Assembly (NCBI GenBank): GCA_037447655.1
Contig: JBBHKE010000805.1
Location: forward strand, 1-64,000
DNA length: 64,000 nucleotides
DNA from: Zygnema cylindricum
Lineage: Eukaryota > Streptophyta > Zygnematophyceae > Zygnematales > Zygnemataceae
Direction: 5' to 3'
Numbering within the stretch: position 1 is the first letter of the stretch; each line of letters begins with the position of its first letter. Below, piece by piece: positions 51,848-62,097 of the stretch. The position numbers were made by a program, and so were the translations under genes. A model generated the notes under the pieces. The model was not told the DNA's origin. It saw nothing but the letters and a program-made list of their open reading frames with translations, and searched no databases.

Positions 51848-52660
51848 ATGCTAGAAAAATTTCAAATGGAGAAAGCAAACGGATGTACTACTCCTATAGA
51901 TTTGAAGAAAGTGAGTGAGGGGAGTGAAGAGGGAGGAATATTCATCATTAATGATGAGATGGATGAGATAGAAAGAAAATTTATGGAAAATATCCCTTAT
52001 CGGCAGATTGTAGGCAGTTTAATATATTTTATGAACTGTAACCGTCCGGATATAGCTGCAGCTGTAGGTGTCTTTAGTAGAAATCTAAATGAACCAAGAA
52101 AGAGAGACTGGGAGGCTGCCAAAAGGGTGATGAGGTATCTGGTGGGGACAAGGGAATTATGGTTGCATTTGGGAGGTGAGCACACTGACATCACCACTTG
52201 GAGTGATGGCAATTATGGAGATGTGCCTTTAAGGAGGTGTACGACTGGATATGTATTGCAAATTGGATTTGGAGTATGTTGTTGGAGTAGCAAGCAACAA
52301 AAAGTAGTTGCTCAGTCCACTATGGAGGCTGAATACATGGCTTCCTGTGCTGCAACCAAAGAATTAATGTGGGTTAAATCTCTTCTTGAAGAACTTGGGT
52401 TCATGAAGTCTGGAACTCAAAATGTTTTTTGTGATAATCAAGCTGCTATCTCTATTGCAGCTAATCCGAAACATCACTTCAAAGCTAAACATATGGATAT
52501 TAGACTAAGCTTTGTCAGAGAGAAGGTAGAAAATAAAATTATGATATTGTTTCATAAAACTGATAGAGAAATGATTGCAGACATGATGACAAAAGTAGTG
52601 CCTTCCCCTAAGTTTATTTATTGCAGAGAAAACTGTGGATTAAAATTGAAAAGTGACTAG
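51848..52660 (+). CDS. Copia RT end and RNase H, 270 aa (K6)
   Basis: Continues pol after one stop. [19 protein letters not shown], then RNase H: TTWSDGNYGD (Asp), STMEAEYMA (Glu), FCDNQAAISIAANPKHH (Asp), and the C-terminal DMMTKVVPSPKF. Complete, with natural stop TAG at 52658-52660, 13 bases before the LTR. Confidence 0.9.
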   Translation: MLEKFQMEKANGCTTPIDLKKVSEGSEEGGIFIINDEMDEIERKFMENIPYRQIVGSLIYFMNCNRPDIAAAVGVFSRNLNEPRKRDWEAAKRVMRYLVGTRELWLHLGGEHTDITTWSDGNYGDVPLRRCTTGYVLQIGFGVCCWSSKQQKVVAQSTMEAEYMASCAATKELMWVKSLLEELGFMKSGTQNVFCDNQAAISIAANPKHHFKAKHMDIRLSFVREKVENKIMILFHKTDREMIADMMTKVVPSPKFIYCRENCGLKLKSD

Positions 52661-52673
52661 GAATTAAGGGGAG

Positions 52674-53563
52674 TGTTGAAAAGAGGTAATTAATAGTTCA
52701 ATTCCCTATTTTAGTTTCGCTTTAAAGAAAGAGAGTGAGGACCAAAGGCGCGCCATGGCTGTCGCCATATTTAGAAAGTGGCAGTTTTTGAAGTAATGGG
52801 TATTTTGCTAAAACGATGCCTAGGTCTAGGTTTGAACCTGAGACCTCTAGATTCCCTATAGCTTAACGCCTTAACCATTAAGGCGTTACGAAACAAGATA
52901 CGTGACGGGTTTCATAAATATATAAACATTAACGAAACAGCTAATTAACAGCAGACTAACCAAAAGGAGCAATTTCTGCATGTACGCGAATCTGAACCGT
53001 GTAAAATATGTTTTGATCGGACGGCTAGCATTATAGCCGCCACGCGAAGTGAGTTTTTTGGCGGCATACGGAGATAGCGTCACGCGGTGCCACGTGGCGC
53101 CACATTATTTGATACCGAAGAAGATGGGAGGAGGAACCATGGCTTCCGATTTGACAGGTGTCACCTTGTAGACCTTGTCGTACAATGGTCGTACAATAAG
53201 TACATCGCCCATTGTACCTTCTTGTACTATATAGTGTTCCTATTGGACTAGGGTTTAGTAGTAGGTAGTCGTGAGTAGGCAAACCGAGACTTAGTAATAT
53301 TTAGGTACCTCTCTCTCTAAGAGAGCTTGTAACTATAAAGGTCATCTTTGACCAGCCATAACTGACTGCTCGGGTGAGCAAATTCAGTGATTCTTTTTGC
53401 GTTTGACTCAGGGGAGAATTGTCCTCACAAGAGTGAGAGTGGTCAGAATATTTGTGTGCCTGGGCGGCGCGTATTCAGCTGGAAAGTAGAAGGGGAAAAT
53501 ATTATCCTAGAGGCTTTACATACGCTGCTCATTCTGTGGGTCAATGGAGACCACAGAATTTCA
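52674..53563 (+). repeat. 3' LTR of copia K6
   Basis: 890 bp, same length as the 5' LTR and highly similar. Preceded by polypurine AGGGGAG, followed by TGTAT and resumed K4 integrase. Confidence 0.93.
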
Positions 53564-54516
53564 TGTATGTTGGCCGACAAGAAAATAGGAATGATATTTT
53601 GGGCAGAAGCAATGAACTATGCCAATTACATTAAGAATAGAGTCCTTACCTCACCTGTAAAGGGAGTGACACCTTATGAGAGATGGGTTGGAAGGGAACC
53701 AGATATCTCACACCTTCAAGTGTTCGGTAGCCAAGTTTACACTCTTGATACGTATAGGAAAAACTGGAAACTAGATGCTAAGGGAAAACCTAGATACTTT
53801 GTGGGATATGATGAGGATCTCAAGGGATATAGAGTCTATGACTAAGCAAAGAATGATATCATTTTGGTCAAACACCTAGTTGTCATGGATAAAGGGAAGT
53901 CATTTGACCCTTTCAAATATACAAAGAAGATAAGAATCAGATTTGAGTCCGAGAGTGAGGAGTACACGGTGATTCCCGGAAAGGACATGAATGAAACCGT
54001 GATTGAGGGGAGATCCAAGATACATCACACTTACCGCAAATCTCACCTACTCCTTTGGACTTCGAGGAGATAGAAGAAGTGGGACCTGAATCGGCTACCA
54101 TGGACAGGGGAGCCGATGAGACAGTGAGGAGAAATCCAAGACTTCCATCCATTTCAGCTTTGAAGTTTGAGGGAGGAAGAAAGAGCAACAAAAGGATAAA
54201 AGAAAAATAGGCCGCTCATAAGGTAACTAAGCTATCTCACCCAGATGAGCCTCAGTCTTACTTGGAGGCACTAAATAGTCATGAGAAAGAAAGGTGGATT
54301 TGAGCCATAAATGATGAGATGGCTTCGATCATGGAAGCATATACTTGGGAGCTAACGGATTGTCCTCCAGATAGAAAATCTATTGGGTGTAAATGGCTAT
54401 TTAAACTAAAATTGAACTCAGATAATACCATTTAGAGATATAAGGCTCGATTGGTAGCGAAAGGGTTTACCCAAAAGGAGGGGGATTGACTATGAGGAGA
54501 CCTTTGCTCCATTTGT
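53564..54516 (+). pseudogene. Copia integrase C-terminus and RT start (K4)
   Basis: After K6 the frame (within 53387-53845) reads IGMIFWAEAMNYANYIKNRV and PYERWVGREPDISHLQVFG; residues before 53564 in that frame are K6 LTR. Next come 53864-54073 (FDPFKYTKKIRIRFESES) and a degenerate linker and RT beginning with stops at 54208, 54301 and 54433. Confidence 0.78.
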
Positions 54517-55011
54517 TTGGTTACCATCAGTAAGGATTCTCCTCAATCTGGCAGCAGCGCAGACATAGAAATACACCAGATGGACATTAAGACTGCTTTT
54601 CTTAATGGTGAGTTAGAGGAAGAAATTTTCATGAGGCAACCCGAGGGTTTCGTGGAGGTCGGAGAAGAGAGCAAAGTCTGGAGGCTCATAAAGTCCTTAT
54701 ATGGACTGAAGCAGGCTCCTCGACAGTGGAATAAGAAACTAGAAGAGTTTCTCACCTGTCTGGGATATATCCGGATCAGCTCTGACCATTCTATCTATAT
54801 GTTTGAAGATGAGAATGGTGTCATTTTTATTGCAATTTATGTGGATGATTTGCTTGTATTGAGTAAGTTTTTGGAGAAGATCAATAAGCTAACGAAAGAT
54901 CTTAGGGGCAGATTTGATATGAAGGATTTAGGTGAGGCAAAATATATTTTGGGGATCCAAATGGAGAGAGATAGGGGGGAAAGGATTATCAGACTTACTC
55001 AGAAAGAATGA
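54517..55011 (+). CDS. Copia reverse transcriptase, C-terminal 164 aa (K4)
   Basis: From about residue 17: [17 protein letters not shown] with the first catalytic Asp, [25 protein letters not shown] at residues 108-117, [16 protein letters not shown]. It ends at TGA 55009-55011. The first ~15 residues are out of frame relative to RT. Confidence 0.85.
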   Translation: MVTISKDSPQSGSSADIEIHQMDIKTAFLNGELEEEIFMRQPEGFVEVGEESKVWRLIKSLYGLKQAPRQWNKKLEEFLTCLGYIRISSDHSIYMFEDENGVIFIAIYVDDLLVLSKFLEKINKLTKDLRGRFDMKDLGEAKYILGIQMERDRGERIIRLTQKE

Positions 55012-55020
55012 ATAGGTAAT

Positions 55021-55790
55021 ATGCTTGAAAAATTCCAGATGGAAAAGGCTAACAGTTGTACCACTCCCATTGACTTGAAAAAAGTAAGTGATGGGGGTGG
55101 AGAGGGAGGAATGATGATCTTAGATGATCAGAAGAGTCCAAAGGAGAGAGAGTTTATGAAGTCTATCCCTTATAGACAGGTCGTAGGAAGTTTAATCTAT
55201 TTCATGAACTTTACCAGGCCGGACATAGCGGTATCAGTAGGAGTCTTAATGATCCTAGGAAGAGAAATTGGGAGGCAGCCAAGAGAGTCATGAGATATTT
55301 GGTAGGAACTAGAGAGTTATGGTTACATTTGGGAGGGGAGCACTCTGATATCACTACTTGGAGTGATGGTAGTTATGGGGATGCACCTGTGAGAAGATGC
55401 ACTTCTGGGTATGTGTTGTAAGTGGGGGAAGGTGCATGTTGTTGGAGCACTAAGCAACAAAAGTTGGTTGCTCAGTCTATTATGGAGGTTGAGTATATGG
55501 CCTCTTGTTTGGCTGTGAAAGAGTTGATGTGGGTCAAATCCTTGTTGCAAGAATTGGGGTGTATGAAAGAGGGAGTGCATGAAGTTTTTTGTTATAATGA
55601 GGCTGCCATTGCCATTGCAGCCAATCCAAAACATCATTTCAAAGCTAAACATATGGACATAAGATTGAGCTTCGTGAGGGAAAAAGTTGAAAATAAAATT
55701 ATAAATCTTGTGTATAAATCCGATGAAGAAATGGTGGCTGACATGATGACCAAACCTGTGCCCTCTCCAAAGTTTAAACATTATAGGTAA
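55021..55790 (+). pseudogene. Copia RT end and RNase H (K4)
   Basis: Frames 55021-55293 ([19 protein letters not shown]) and 55422-55790 (MEVEYMASCLAVKELMW; FCYNEAAIAIAANPKHH, with Tyr replacing the catalytic Asp; ADMMTKPVPSP). A ~20-bp deletion near 55245 and stop near 55420 break it. Confidence 0.82.
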
Positions 55791-55839
55791 AAATGTGGAT
55801 TAAAAGAAAAGTTTAAATTAGACTAGAAAATAAAGGGAG

Positions 55840-56845
55840 TGTTGAAATAAGTAGTTTTTTTTGTATTTTCTATGTCTAAAATAATTAGCGGAAACAGATA
55901 AAGAAAATGCAGGCAGCCTGCCTCCATCTCTTCTCTCTTGCCCCCATACTTGTTGTAGTCACTCAAGGAGAGAGAAAGAGTGATGGATCCATGGCTGCCT
56001 CAGCTCCATAAGAAGGACTAAAGAGTAACTTAAGTCACTCTCAACAAAAGGTTGAGTCCGGCAGGACTCGAACCCCCGACCGACAGAGCGCAGCATATCC
56101 GTTAACTCTAAACCAGTTTGTCGTAGAGTCCGTTAGGAGATATAGGGTTTGATAAGTTTTTAAACTATAGTGTAATAGTGACACCATTTAAGTGAAATAT
56201 GGACGAATGAACATAGAACTCGTTAAGGTTTAGTGCGAACGCCATTTCGCACGAAACAAATGAATCGGACATTTGTTTCATCGGTCGACATTTAATGTCG
56301 GATTTAATTTGACGGCGCACATCATCGCCGAGATCGCGCAATGGTCACATTGGCTTTTACGGACGTGGCGAACTGGCGCCGCGTGGAAGGATGACATTTG
56401 GTCGCGGGAATAACGGAAAATATACGAACGAGTGGAAAAGTGACACGCGTCCACTCAATAGCCTTGTCGTACACCGGCCGTACAGAAAAGACATCGGCCG
56501 TAGTACCTTTTTTGTACTTTACTTTTATATGATTCGTTCGTACTTCAGTAGATAGGGGTTGTGAGAGAGGTTTAGGACTTAGGAAATTTTGGTAGGTAGT
56601 CACCTCTCTCTCTAAGAGAGCTTTGTATAAATTGGCATTTTTGCCGGCTTATAACTCATCGGATGGTTGGCCATTTTCAGTGATTCTTTTTGCTACGGAC
56701 TCAAGGGGGTCTAAGCTACACAGGGGTGCAGTCAAATAGTCATTTTGCCTTCCTGGACAGAAGTGGTTGTGGCTTGAAGTGGGTTAGTTAAATGTTATCT
56801 AAAGGCTTCATTTATCTATGGTCCAATGGAGGACACAGAATTGCA
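55840..56845 (+). repeat. 3' LTR of copia K4
   Basis: 1,006 bp, start TGTTGAAATAAG, end GAATTGCA, followed by CTAAT and K3 gag. Contains the tRNA-like segment with an exact B box (56050-56125, antisense). Confidence 0.9.
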
Positions 56846-56850
56846 CTAAT

Positions 56851-57336
56851 AAGCAAAGCCGCCTGTTGAAACTTAGGAAATGACCTCCCAATAGAAGAGT
56901 GAGCATCAATGAGTGCACGAAAATTGTCACAATACTCGACCATAATACCCTCCGAGTATTTGTATCCCCAATTTTTTCCAGCCACCAAGAGCTTCTCCTG
57001 AACATTCGTTTTCTCAAAAGCTGATTTAAGTGATGTCCAAATCTCGCTCGCCTTCTTCATTTTTAGTCGAGACATGACCAAATTTTCTGAAATACAAAGA
57101 GTTAGATTGTTCCTTGCCATTGAATTCTTTTTCGCCCAAGCTGGATATGTTTAATCAAAGGAGCCATCCAAGACCGCCAATAAGTTAGCAGTTTCAAACG
57201 ACGATTCAACCATTGCCGCCCAGTAAGCAGGCTTTTGGCTATTGAAGATAGGAATTCTTGACGAAAGGCCTATAACATGTTGTTCTACAACCACCGTTGC
57301 AGGAGGAGAACCAGCAGTAGTAGTGGAAGTAGACAT
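56851..57336 (-). pseudogene. Copia Gag N-terminal region (K3)
   Basis: ATG at 57336-57334, inside the LTR, gives MSTSTTTAGSPPATVVVEQH; then SSRIPIFNSQKPAYWAAMVESSF. Frame 57120-56812 has LCISENLVMSRLKMKKASEIWTSLKSAF, interrupted at 56851 by K4. A stop lies near 57152. Same start-in-LTR design as the other copias. Confidence 0.82.
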
Positions 57337-58266
57337 GAAAACCAGCAAAAACTATCAAAATACCTACACAACAACCATCTTTGAACTGACACAAAATATG
57401 ACTGAGAAAGCCAATATGCCTCAAATTTGCCAAAGTGATACAAAATACAATAAAATGACAATTCTCAAAATTGGAGTCCAAATGACGAAGTAAACCATAA
57501 GATATGATATTTGGAAGCTTCCCAAAAACTACCCTCATAAAATTATTTGCCCAAAATTGGATGCTACAAAATTGGCTAAGTCTTAAGTTATAAACTTACA
57601 GTGTGAATCTACTGATCTACACTAATTTGGGTAACCGTTACTACGGTTATTATCCTTACTAACGACAAAGCATCCTACCTGTACGTCAGTGTACCTCAAA
57701 ACCCTAATTGTTATTTTCTAAAAACCTGATTAATGGAACACTATTTTTTATTACACTAAACAACAAACTAATGTTATTCAAATATTTACATATATCGAAC
57801 CGTACACAAAACGTTCCAAATGGTTAGTCAGCGGAAACCTAAAGTCGAGCCGAATGTTGTCGTGGTACACAAAGCACCGAGTACTGTCACTTGTGGTCCC
57901 ACGCGAATCACGCTTGTTCCTCGTGAATCACGCTTGTGGTCGGTGAATCGCCTTGGAACAAATTCGATCGACGATGGTACCGAACTGTACTATATGTTTC
58001 CGAATACCGGGTCGGATCGCGTTCGTCCCATCATGTGAATCACATCGTCAACTGTTTGACACGTATGGCTGACTGTCGGCGCTACTCCCAAAAACCAGCA
58101 TACGTTTTTTCGCCGACACGTGTCCCTGCAAAAGTACGATACACTCTACTATACTTTTTGCTAGTGTAACACTAATTAAGGTAAGTATTACATTAAACTA
58201 CTAGGAAAAATATCCTAAGTTTATTTTACCCCTAATTACTGAAATAAAGATTTATAAATTACAACA
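57278..58266 (-). repeat. 5' LTR of copia K3
   Basis: 989 bp matching 31418-32419. The site after it (minus strand TGTTATAGGCCTTTC) is a degraded form of the initiator-tRNA-type primer-binding site; K7 keeps GTTATGGGCC. Confidence 0.88.
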
Positions 58267-58583
58267 AGCCTTACATCTACACCTCGAGGATAAAAACTCT
58301 CCCTACGCTAAGCAAAAATAAATGCATGAACCTTCGAGGGTTCATGACTTTGACATCTGTCGAGTTCGGAGCCGTTGAGTTTTATGCATCCGATGTCGTA
58401 CCGCCGTCCGGTTCCATGTTGATTCCGTATCGCGTTCAGCTTGCACCGTACATGAGCACATAATCGGGTCCTTGTACTGTCCGTACTTCGCGGTGTACGC
58501 TCCCGTACAGACTTGTTACGTCACATAGGCATAATTAGTATGGGTCGGCCCAATAATACCCGTCGACGTCTTGCGGCATGACA
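58267..58583 (-). repeat. 5' LTR of gypsy G2, outer part
   Basis: Matches G1 LTR ends (5211 and 18379 sides) with the shared terminal GCGGCATGACA. Begins with the duplicated AGCCT. Directly after 58583 is the right half of a MITE, so G2 inserted into that MITE. Confidence 0.82.
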
Positions 58584-58619
58584 AAGGCTTACCGTAAAAA
58601 CGCCTATTTTTGAACTATG
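58584..58619. mobile_element. Right-end remnant of a MITE
   Basis: AAGGCTTACCGTAAAAACGCC, then the terminal repeat CTATTTTTGAACTATG, as in MITE copies 1-3. The left part is missing because gypsy G2 inserted here. The flank GTTTGCAC (58620-58627) equals the 8-bp duplication of MITE copy 3. Confidence 0.75.
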
Positions 58620-59243
58620 GTTTGCACCCTTGTTATTCAAATCGCGCGATTTTTTCCTTTTTTGCGATTGAAACGTATCATTCGTGACTTTTGAAAAAAT
58701 CGCAAAAAATCGCGATGTACTTTTTGTCCGGTAAACTGTATGGACAATTTACGTGAAAAGTACAGCGCTTCCCGTAACATGTACGAGTTTTTACGGTAAT
58801 ATACAGAATTTGACGAAAACATACGTCGTTGTTTTTAGTATTTTCTGTCTAGTAAACTGAACAAAAATTTCACGGAACATGTACGTAATTTTTCGAAATG
58901 TATAGACACTAAAAAGAGACGTTGAAATGTCACACTATTTGCGCGCGGTAAGATTGAAAAATGTACGAACGTCTTCTTCAATTGTTTTTGAAAGAAGCCG
59001 CCATGGAATGTTGAAAATCTGCCAGGAATCTGCCTGTCATATAGTATCAGACAGACGGACTTTGACAAAAATGTTACGTTGGCCGAGATTTGAGCCTGGC
59101 TCTACGCTCTTCCAATATAGCCTATTTCGCATTTGTAACGGAAAACTTACAAACTGCGGTATTATTTAAAATTCATTTTTGTTTACATGTACGGAAAAGT
59201 TCGGACAAAAATTCATTAACGATTTTTACTACTTTTTCAAAAG
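58620..59243. other. No gene recognised
   Basis: AT-rich. Contains a short inverted pair (TCGCGCGATTTTTTCC near 58641 against AAAAAATCGCGAT near 58703) and scattered GTAC words. No domains in any frame. Confidence 0.5.
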
Positions 59244-59251
59244 GTTCAATG

Positions 59252-59906
59252 CATAGTTTAAAAGTAGGTGAAAGTAGGCTCATACAGTATGCCTATTGTA
59301 TGCAAAACATACAATATGGCCTTAAGACCCATATTGTATTGGTCGCAAAATGAAAAATAATAGTAACAGGGTTGAGTTGCACATAGATCGATAGAGAATT
59401 AAACGGCATGTCTAAATTTTAAAAAAAAATCGGACAAAAAATATTTTTTCTATGAATTTTGAGGTGTTTTTTATTTCAACCGTCAGATTTGGACGATCGG
59501 ACGGTCGCTGATCAAAGTATTGATCTTAAGAAGATCACATGAAATTCCCATAACACAACTTACGATAGGACAATTTGTCATATTAGCGTCTGCAATTTTG
59601 AAGGCCACACTAAATAAAGCCTCAAATTGACCAACCAGGTTGCCTTTCCCTTTTTTTTTTTTTTCCGGGTTTTCTTTCGGGTTTTCTTTCCGGCGGAATG
59701 TCATCCTACGCCGCGTCAGCTCGCTAAAAATTTCGTCAGGTGGCGTTCGCTGTACTATGATCATACGTCATATGCGTACGATCGTACAAGAGTGTCTGCA
59801 TTCTGCAACGCACACCCATACAATATGCCTACTCTACGCGAGTTTAGTGCCAAGTTTTGTGCGCCTACCAAAGGCCTACCATAAAAACGCCTACTTTTGA
59901 ACTATG
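59252..59906. mobile_element. MITE copy 2
   Basis: 655 bp, termini CATAGTTTAAAAGTAGG and CCTACTTTTGAACTATG-type, perfect 8-bp flanks GTTCAATG (59244-59251, 59907-59914). Interior begins like copy 3 (TATGCAAAACATACAATATGG); its right half is unique. No transposase. Confidence 0.88.
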
Positions 59907-59984
59907 GTTCAATGCGTTTGTTACGTATAATTCGTCGCGATAAAATCGTTCGCACTAAACGCCGTGGACAACTATGGTTTGCAC

Positions 59985-60430
59985 CATAGTTCAAAAGTAG
60001 GTGACCGTACGCCCATACAATGTGCCTATTGTATGCAAAACATACAATATGGCCTTAAGACCCATATTGTATTGGCCGCAAAATGAAATAAAATAGTAAC
60101 AGGGTTGAGTTACACATGGATCGATAGAGAATTAAACGTCATGTCTAAAATCGAAAAAAAAATCGGACAAAAAAATCTTTTTCTGTGAGTTTTGAGCGAC
60201 TTTTTATTTAAACCGTCAGATTGTCCAAATCTGACGGTCGTTGATGAAAGTAACGACCTAAGAAGATCACATGAAAAGCCCATAACACAACTTACGATAG
60301 GACTATCGTCATCGGACGGTCGCTGATGAAAGTAGCGATCTAAGAAGATCACATGGAAAGCCCGTAATACAACTTACGCTAAAGGCGGCCTACAAAAGGC
60401 CTACCAAAAAACGCCTACTTTTGAACTATG
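59985..60430. mobile_element. MITE copy 3
   Basis: 446 bp, termini CATAGTTCAAAAGTAGG and CCTACTTTTGAACTATG (perfect 17-bp inverted repeat), perfect 8-bp flanks GTTTGCAC (59977-59984, 60431-60438). Interior has two copies of an AAGAAGATCACATG(A/G)AAAGCCC unit. Confidence 0.92.
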
Positions 60431-60439
60431 GTTTGCACC

Positions 60440-61168
60440 GAGGATTTCCACGCTTCGTGACATATGACGTGACGCTTCTCGTAACGCTTTATCAAACACC
60501 GTTAGTTGACGTGAATGTCTACCTCAGATGTGACGTGTTTTTCTGTAAACGGTTGTCCATCGTCCGGGTACTCGGGCGCGTAACAATCTTTTTTTATTGT
60601 CCTCTAGAGGTACATGCAGGTACTGATCTGGAAAACTGCGGTTCAAGTGACGCTATTTAAAGTACATCTGTTGCGTAATCCAATTAAATTGTTTCATTTG
60701 GTCTTGCCGACGCATTTTTGAAAATCCTGTTTTGTGATTTCTGGTACTGATGAGCTGGCTATCGTACGAACGAACACGAACAGTTTTATGAAACTGCTTT
60801 TTACATCCATAAACCTTCCGACTCACAGTTTGACACGTAGGAGAATAAAAAAATTCCTTTTGGTATTGTACACTTCCGTACATTAATCGCGCAAGGAGCT
60901 CGTGCGCCTCCTACGAACAACGATATTTTGGCCAGTCAACGTGGCTGATTTGACCTGCACTGTTCTTTGTGAATTTAGAATACGTATATCTGTTTCGCTG
61001 TCACCCTCTTCCGTAGGTGCATTTAAAACGTAGTTGTACTAGTTTTCAACCGTTTGCAAATCTGACTACGTATTATGAACCGCAAACTCTCTGTCAAAAG
61101 TTTGGACAAGTTTAAAGCTCTACAAGCAAGGCTAAGCGTTGTCAGCGGAAGTTTCTTCTCTTACAACC
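60440..61168. other. Upstream region of the SMO2-like gene
   Basis: No protein domain. Sequence directly before the ATG (TCTCTTACAACC) is a suitable plant start context. A clear TATA box was not found. Confidence 0.4.
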
Positions 61169-62097
61169 ATGGCTTCTTCTTTTGAGCAAGGATGGCTGGT
61201 AAGGGCAAATCTGACCTATTTTTCTCGCAACAATCCGTAATTAGAAAGTTTGTAAACGCGTGGAAATGCTATATCTGGCGATCCGTCCTTACATGCCTAT
61301 TTTACGGATTTTTTTTTGTGTTTAATATGCGTAGAGTATAGGATTATCACATTTTGCGTTTCCACACGTTTTTCGCACAGTAAAACTATGCATGAATCTG
61401 CAAATTTAGTAGAATAAATTTTCTATCGGTATTGATAACCAGCATTTGGCACGTGATTTATTTATTTTTTTATTTTTTTTTTTTTGTCACAGTTAGTTCG
61501 AAAAGGCTAGTTTTTTGCCTTTTTGTTGTAGGTCAAACAGACATCTGAAATATGTGGTTAATTTTGCGGTACACTTTTTGTGTTCTTCGGTTTTATATAT
61601 CCACTCCACAAGAAATTTGTGCCCTACCTTTCTTGATGTCAAAACTACAAAACGATCAGATTAAAAAAAAATTAACCTACAAGATTCAGTGCGTATTTTT
61701 TCTGCACGCATTTTCGTATGCATTCTTTTACGCATTTTGTTGAAGAAACATATGTAGGCTGTGTTCTTTAAGGCTTCAAAAAGTTTATTGATTGATTGTT
61801 ACCAAACTAAGTAGAAGGGAGAGCTTTTTGGAAACCAAAAAGCGAAAACCAAGATGCATTCTACTTTGCAATTTTCTGTCATTGCGTCTGTATTTTTTTG
61901 TTTGATAACTCTTGTCTTTATTTTGGCTCCGTATTGTTTCCTTTTCTTGTGTTTTCTCGCAGTACCTGACTAGTAATTTCTCAGATTTTCAACTTGCTGC
62001 CCTCGGGAGTTTCATTATTCATGAAAGTGTGTTTTTTGGTGCCGGACTTCCCTATTTAATGTTAGACATTGCAAATATTCGGAAGTATAAGATTCAG
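61169..62097 (+). CDS. SMO2: Sterol 4-alpha-methyl oxidase (SMO2 type), first two coding exons, partial
   Basis: Exon 1 (61169-61198) runs from ATG to donor GTAAGG and codes MASSFEQGWL. Exon 2 (61963-62097) lies between acceptor TCTCGCAG and donor GTGAGTG and codes 45 residues beginning YLTSNFSDFQLA and containing GSFIIHESVFFGAGLPYL and ending RKYKIQ. Both junctions are phase 0 and the intron is 764 bp. These match the N-terminus of plant SMO2, a membrane-bound non-haem di-iron oxidase of the endoplasmic reticulum that removes the C4 methyl of 4-alpha-methylsterols in sterol synthesis. The hydrophobic exon-2 stretch is the first membrane segment. Histidine-box exons must lie beyond 64000, so the gene is partial here. 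No disruption is seen. It is the only host gene I recognise. Confidence 0.85.

Larger units (their letters stand above)
47354..53563 (+). mobile_element. Full-length copia element K6, inserted in K4 integrase
   Basis: 6,210 bp with equal 890-bp LTRs (47354-48243, 52674-53563), perfect target duplication TGTAT (47349-47353, 53564-53568). LTRs are very similar with few differences, and only a handful of stops or shifts break gag-pol, so it is the youngest and best-preserved element here. Confidence 0.94.
38088..56845 (+). mobile_element. Copia element K4, inserted in K3 gag and hosting K5 and K6
   Basis: 5' LTR 38088-38673 continuing 44887-45305 after K5; 3' LTR 55840-56845 (1,006 bp). Starts TGTGGAAACAAG and TGTTGAAATAAG; both end GAATTGCA. 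Perfect target duplication CTAAT (38083-38087, 56846-56850). Interior gag 45306, integrase to 47353, [K6], integrase end to RNase H 53569-55790. Without K5 and K6 it is about 6.3 kb, a normal copia length. Confidence 0.9.
31418..58266 (-). mobile_element. Copia element K3 (minus strand), enlarged to 26.8 kb by nested insertions
   Basis: Minus strand: 5' LTR 58266-57278, gag start 57336, gag N-terminus to 56851, [K4 inserted 38088-56845], zinc knuckle 38087-37398, [LTR cluster 33313-37397], RT end and RNase H to 32420, 3' LTR 32419-31418. Termini TGTTGT...ACAACA. Target duplication AGCCT at 31413-31417 and 58267-58271. Much of pol is missing, replaced by the LTR cluster. Confidence 0.85.
21528..58583 (-). 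mobile_element. Second gypsy copy G2 (gag, leader, 5' LTR), split by nested insertions
   Basis: Minus strand. The 5' LTR begins TGTCATGCCG at 58583 (58583-58267), is split by copia K3 (31418-58266, duplication AGCCT), and continues 31417-30725. The leader runs 30724-29683, is split by copia K1 (23200-29682, duplication GATGC), and continues 23199-23060. Gag runs 23057-21528. Protease, methyltransferase, RT, integrase and 3' LTR are absent, truncated at an LTR scrap and an assembly gap. It is a sister of G1. Confidence 0.82.

Noticed and set aside
61552-61743. 63-aa frame inside the first SMO2 intron
   Set aside because: T-rich intronic sequence without motif; exon 2 joins exon 1 in phase without it.
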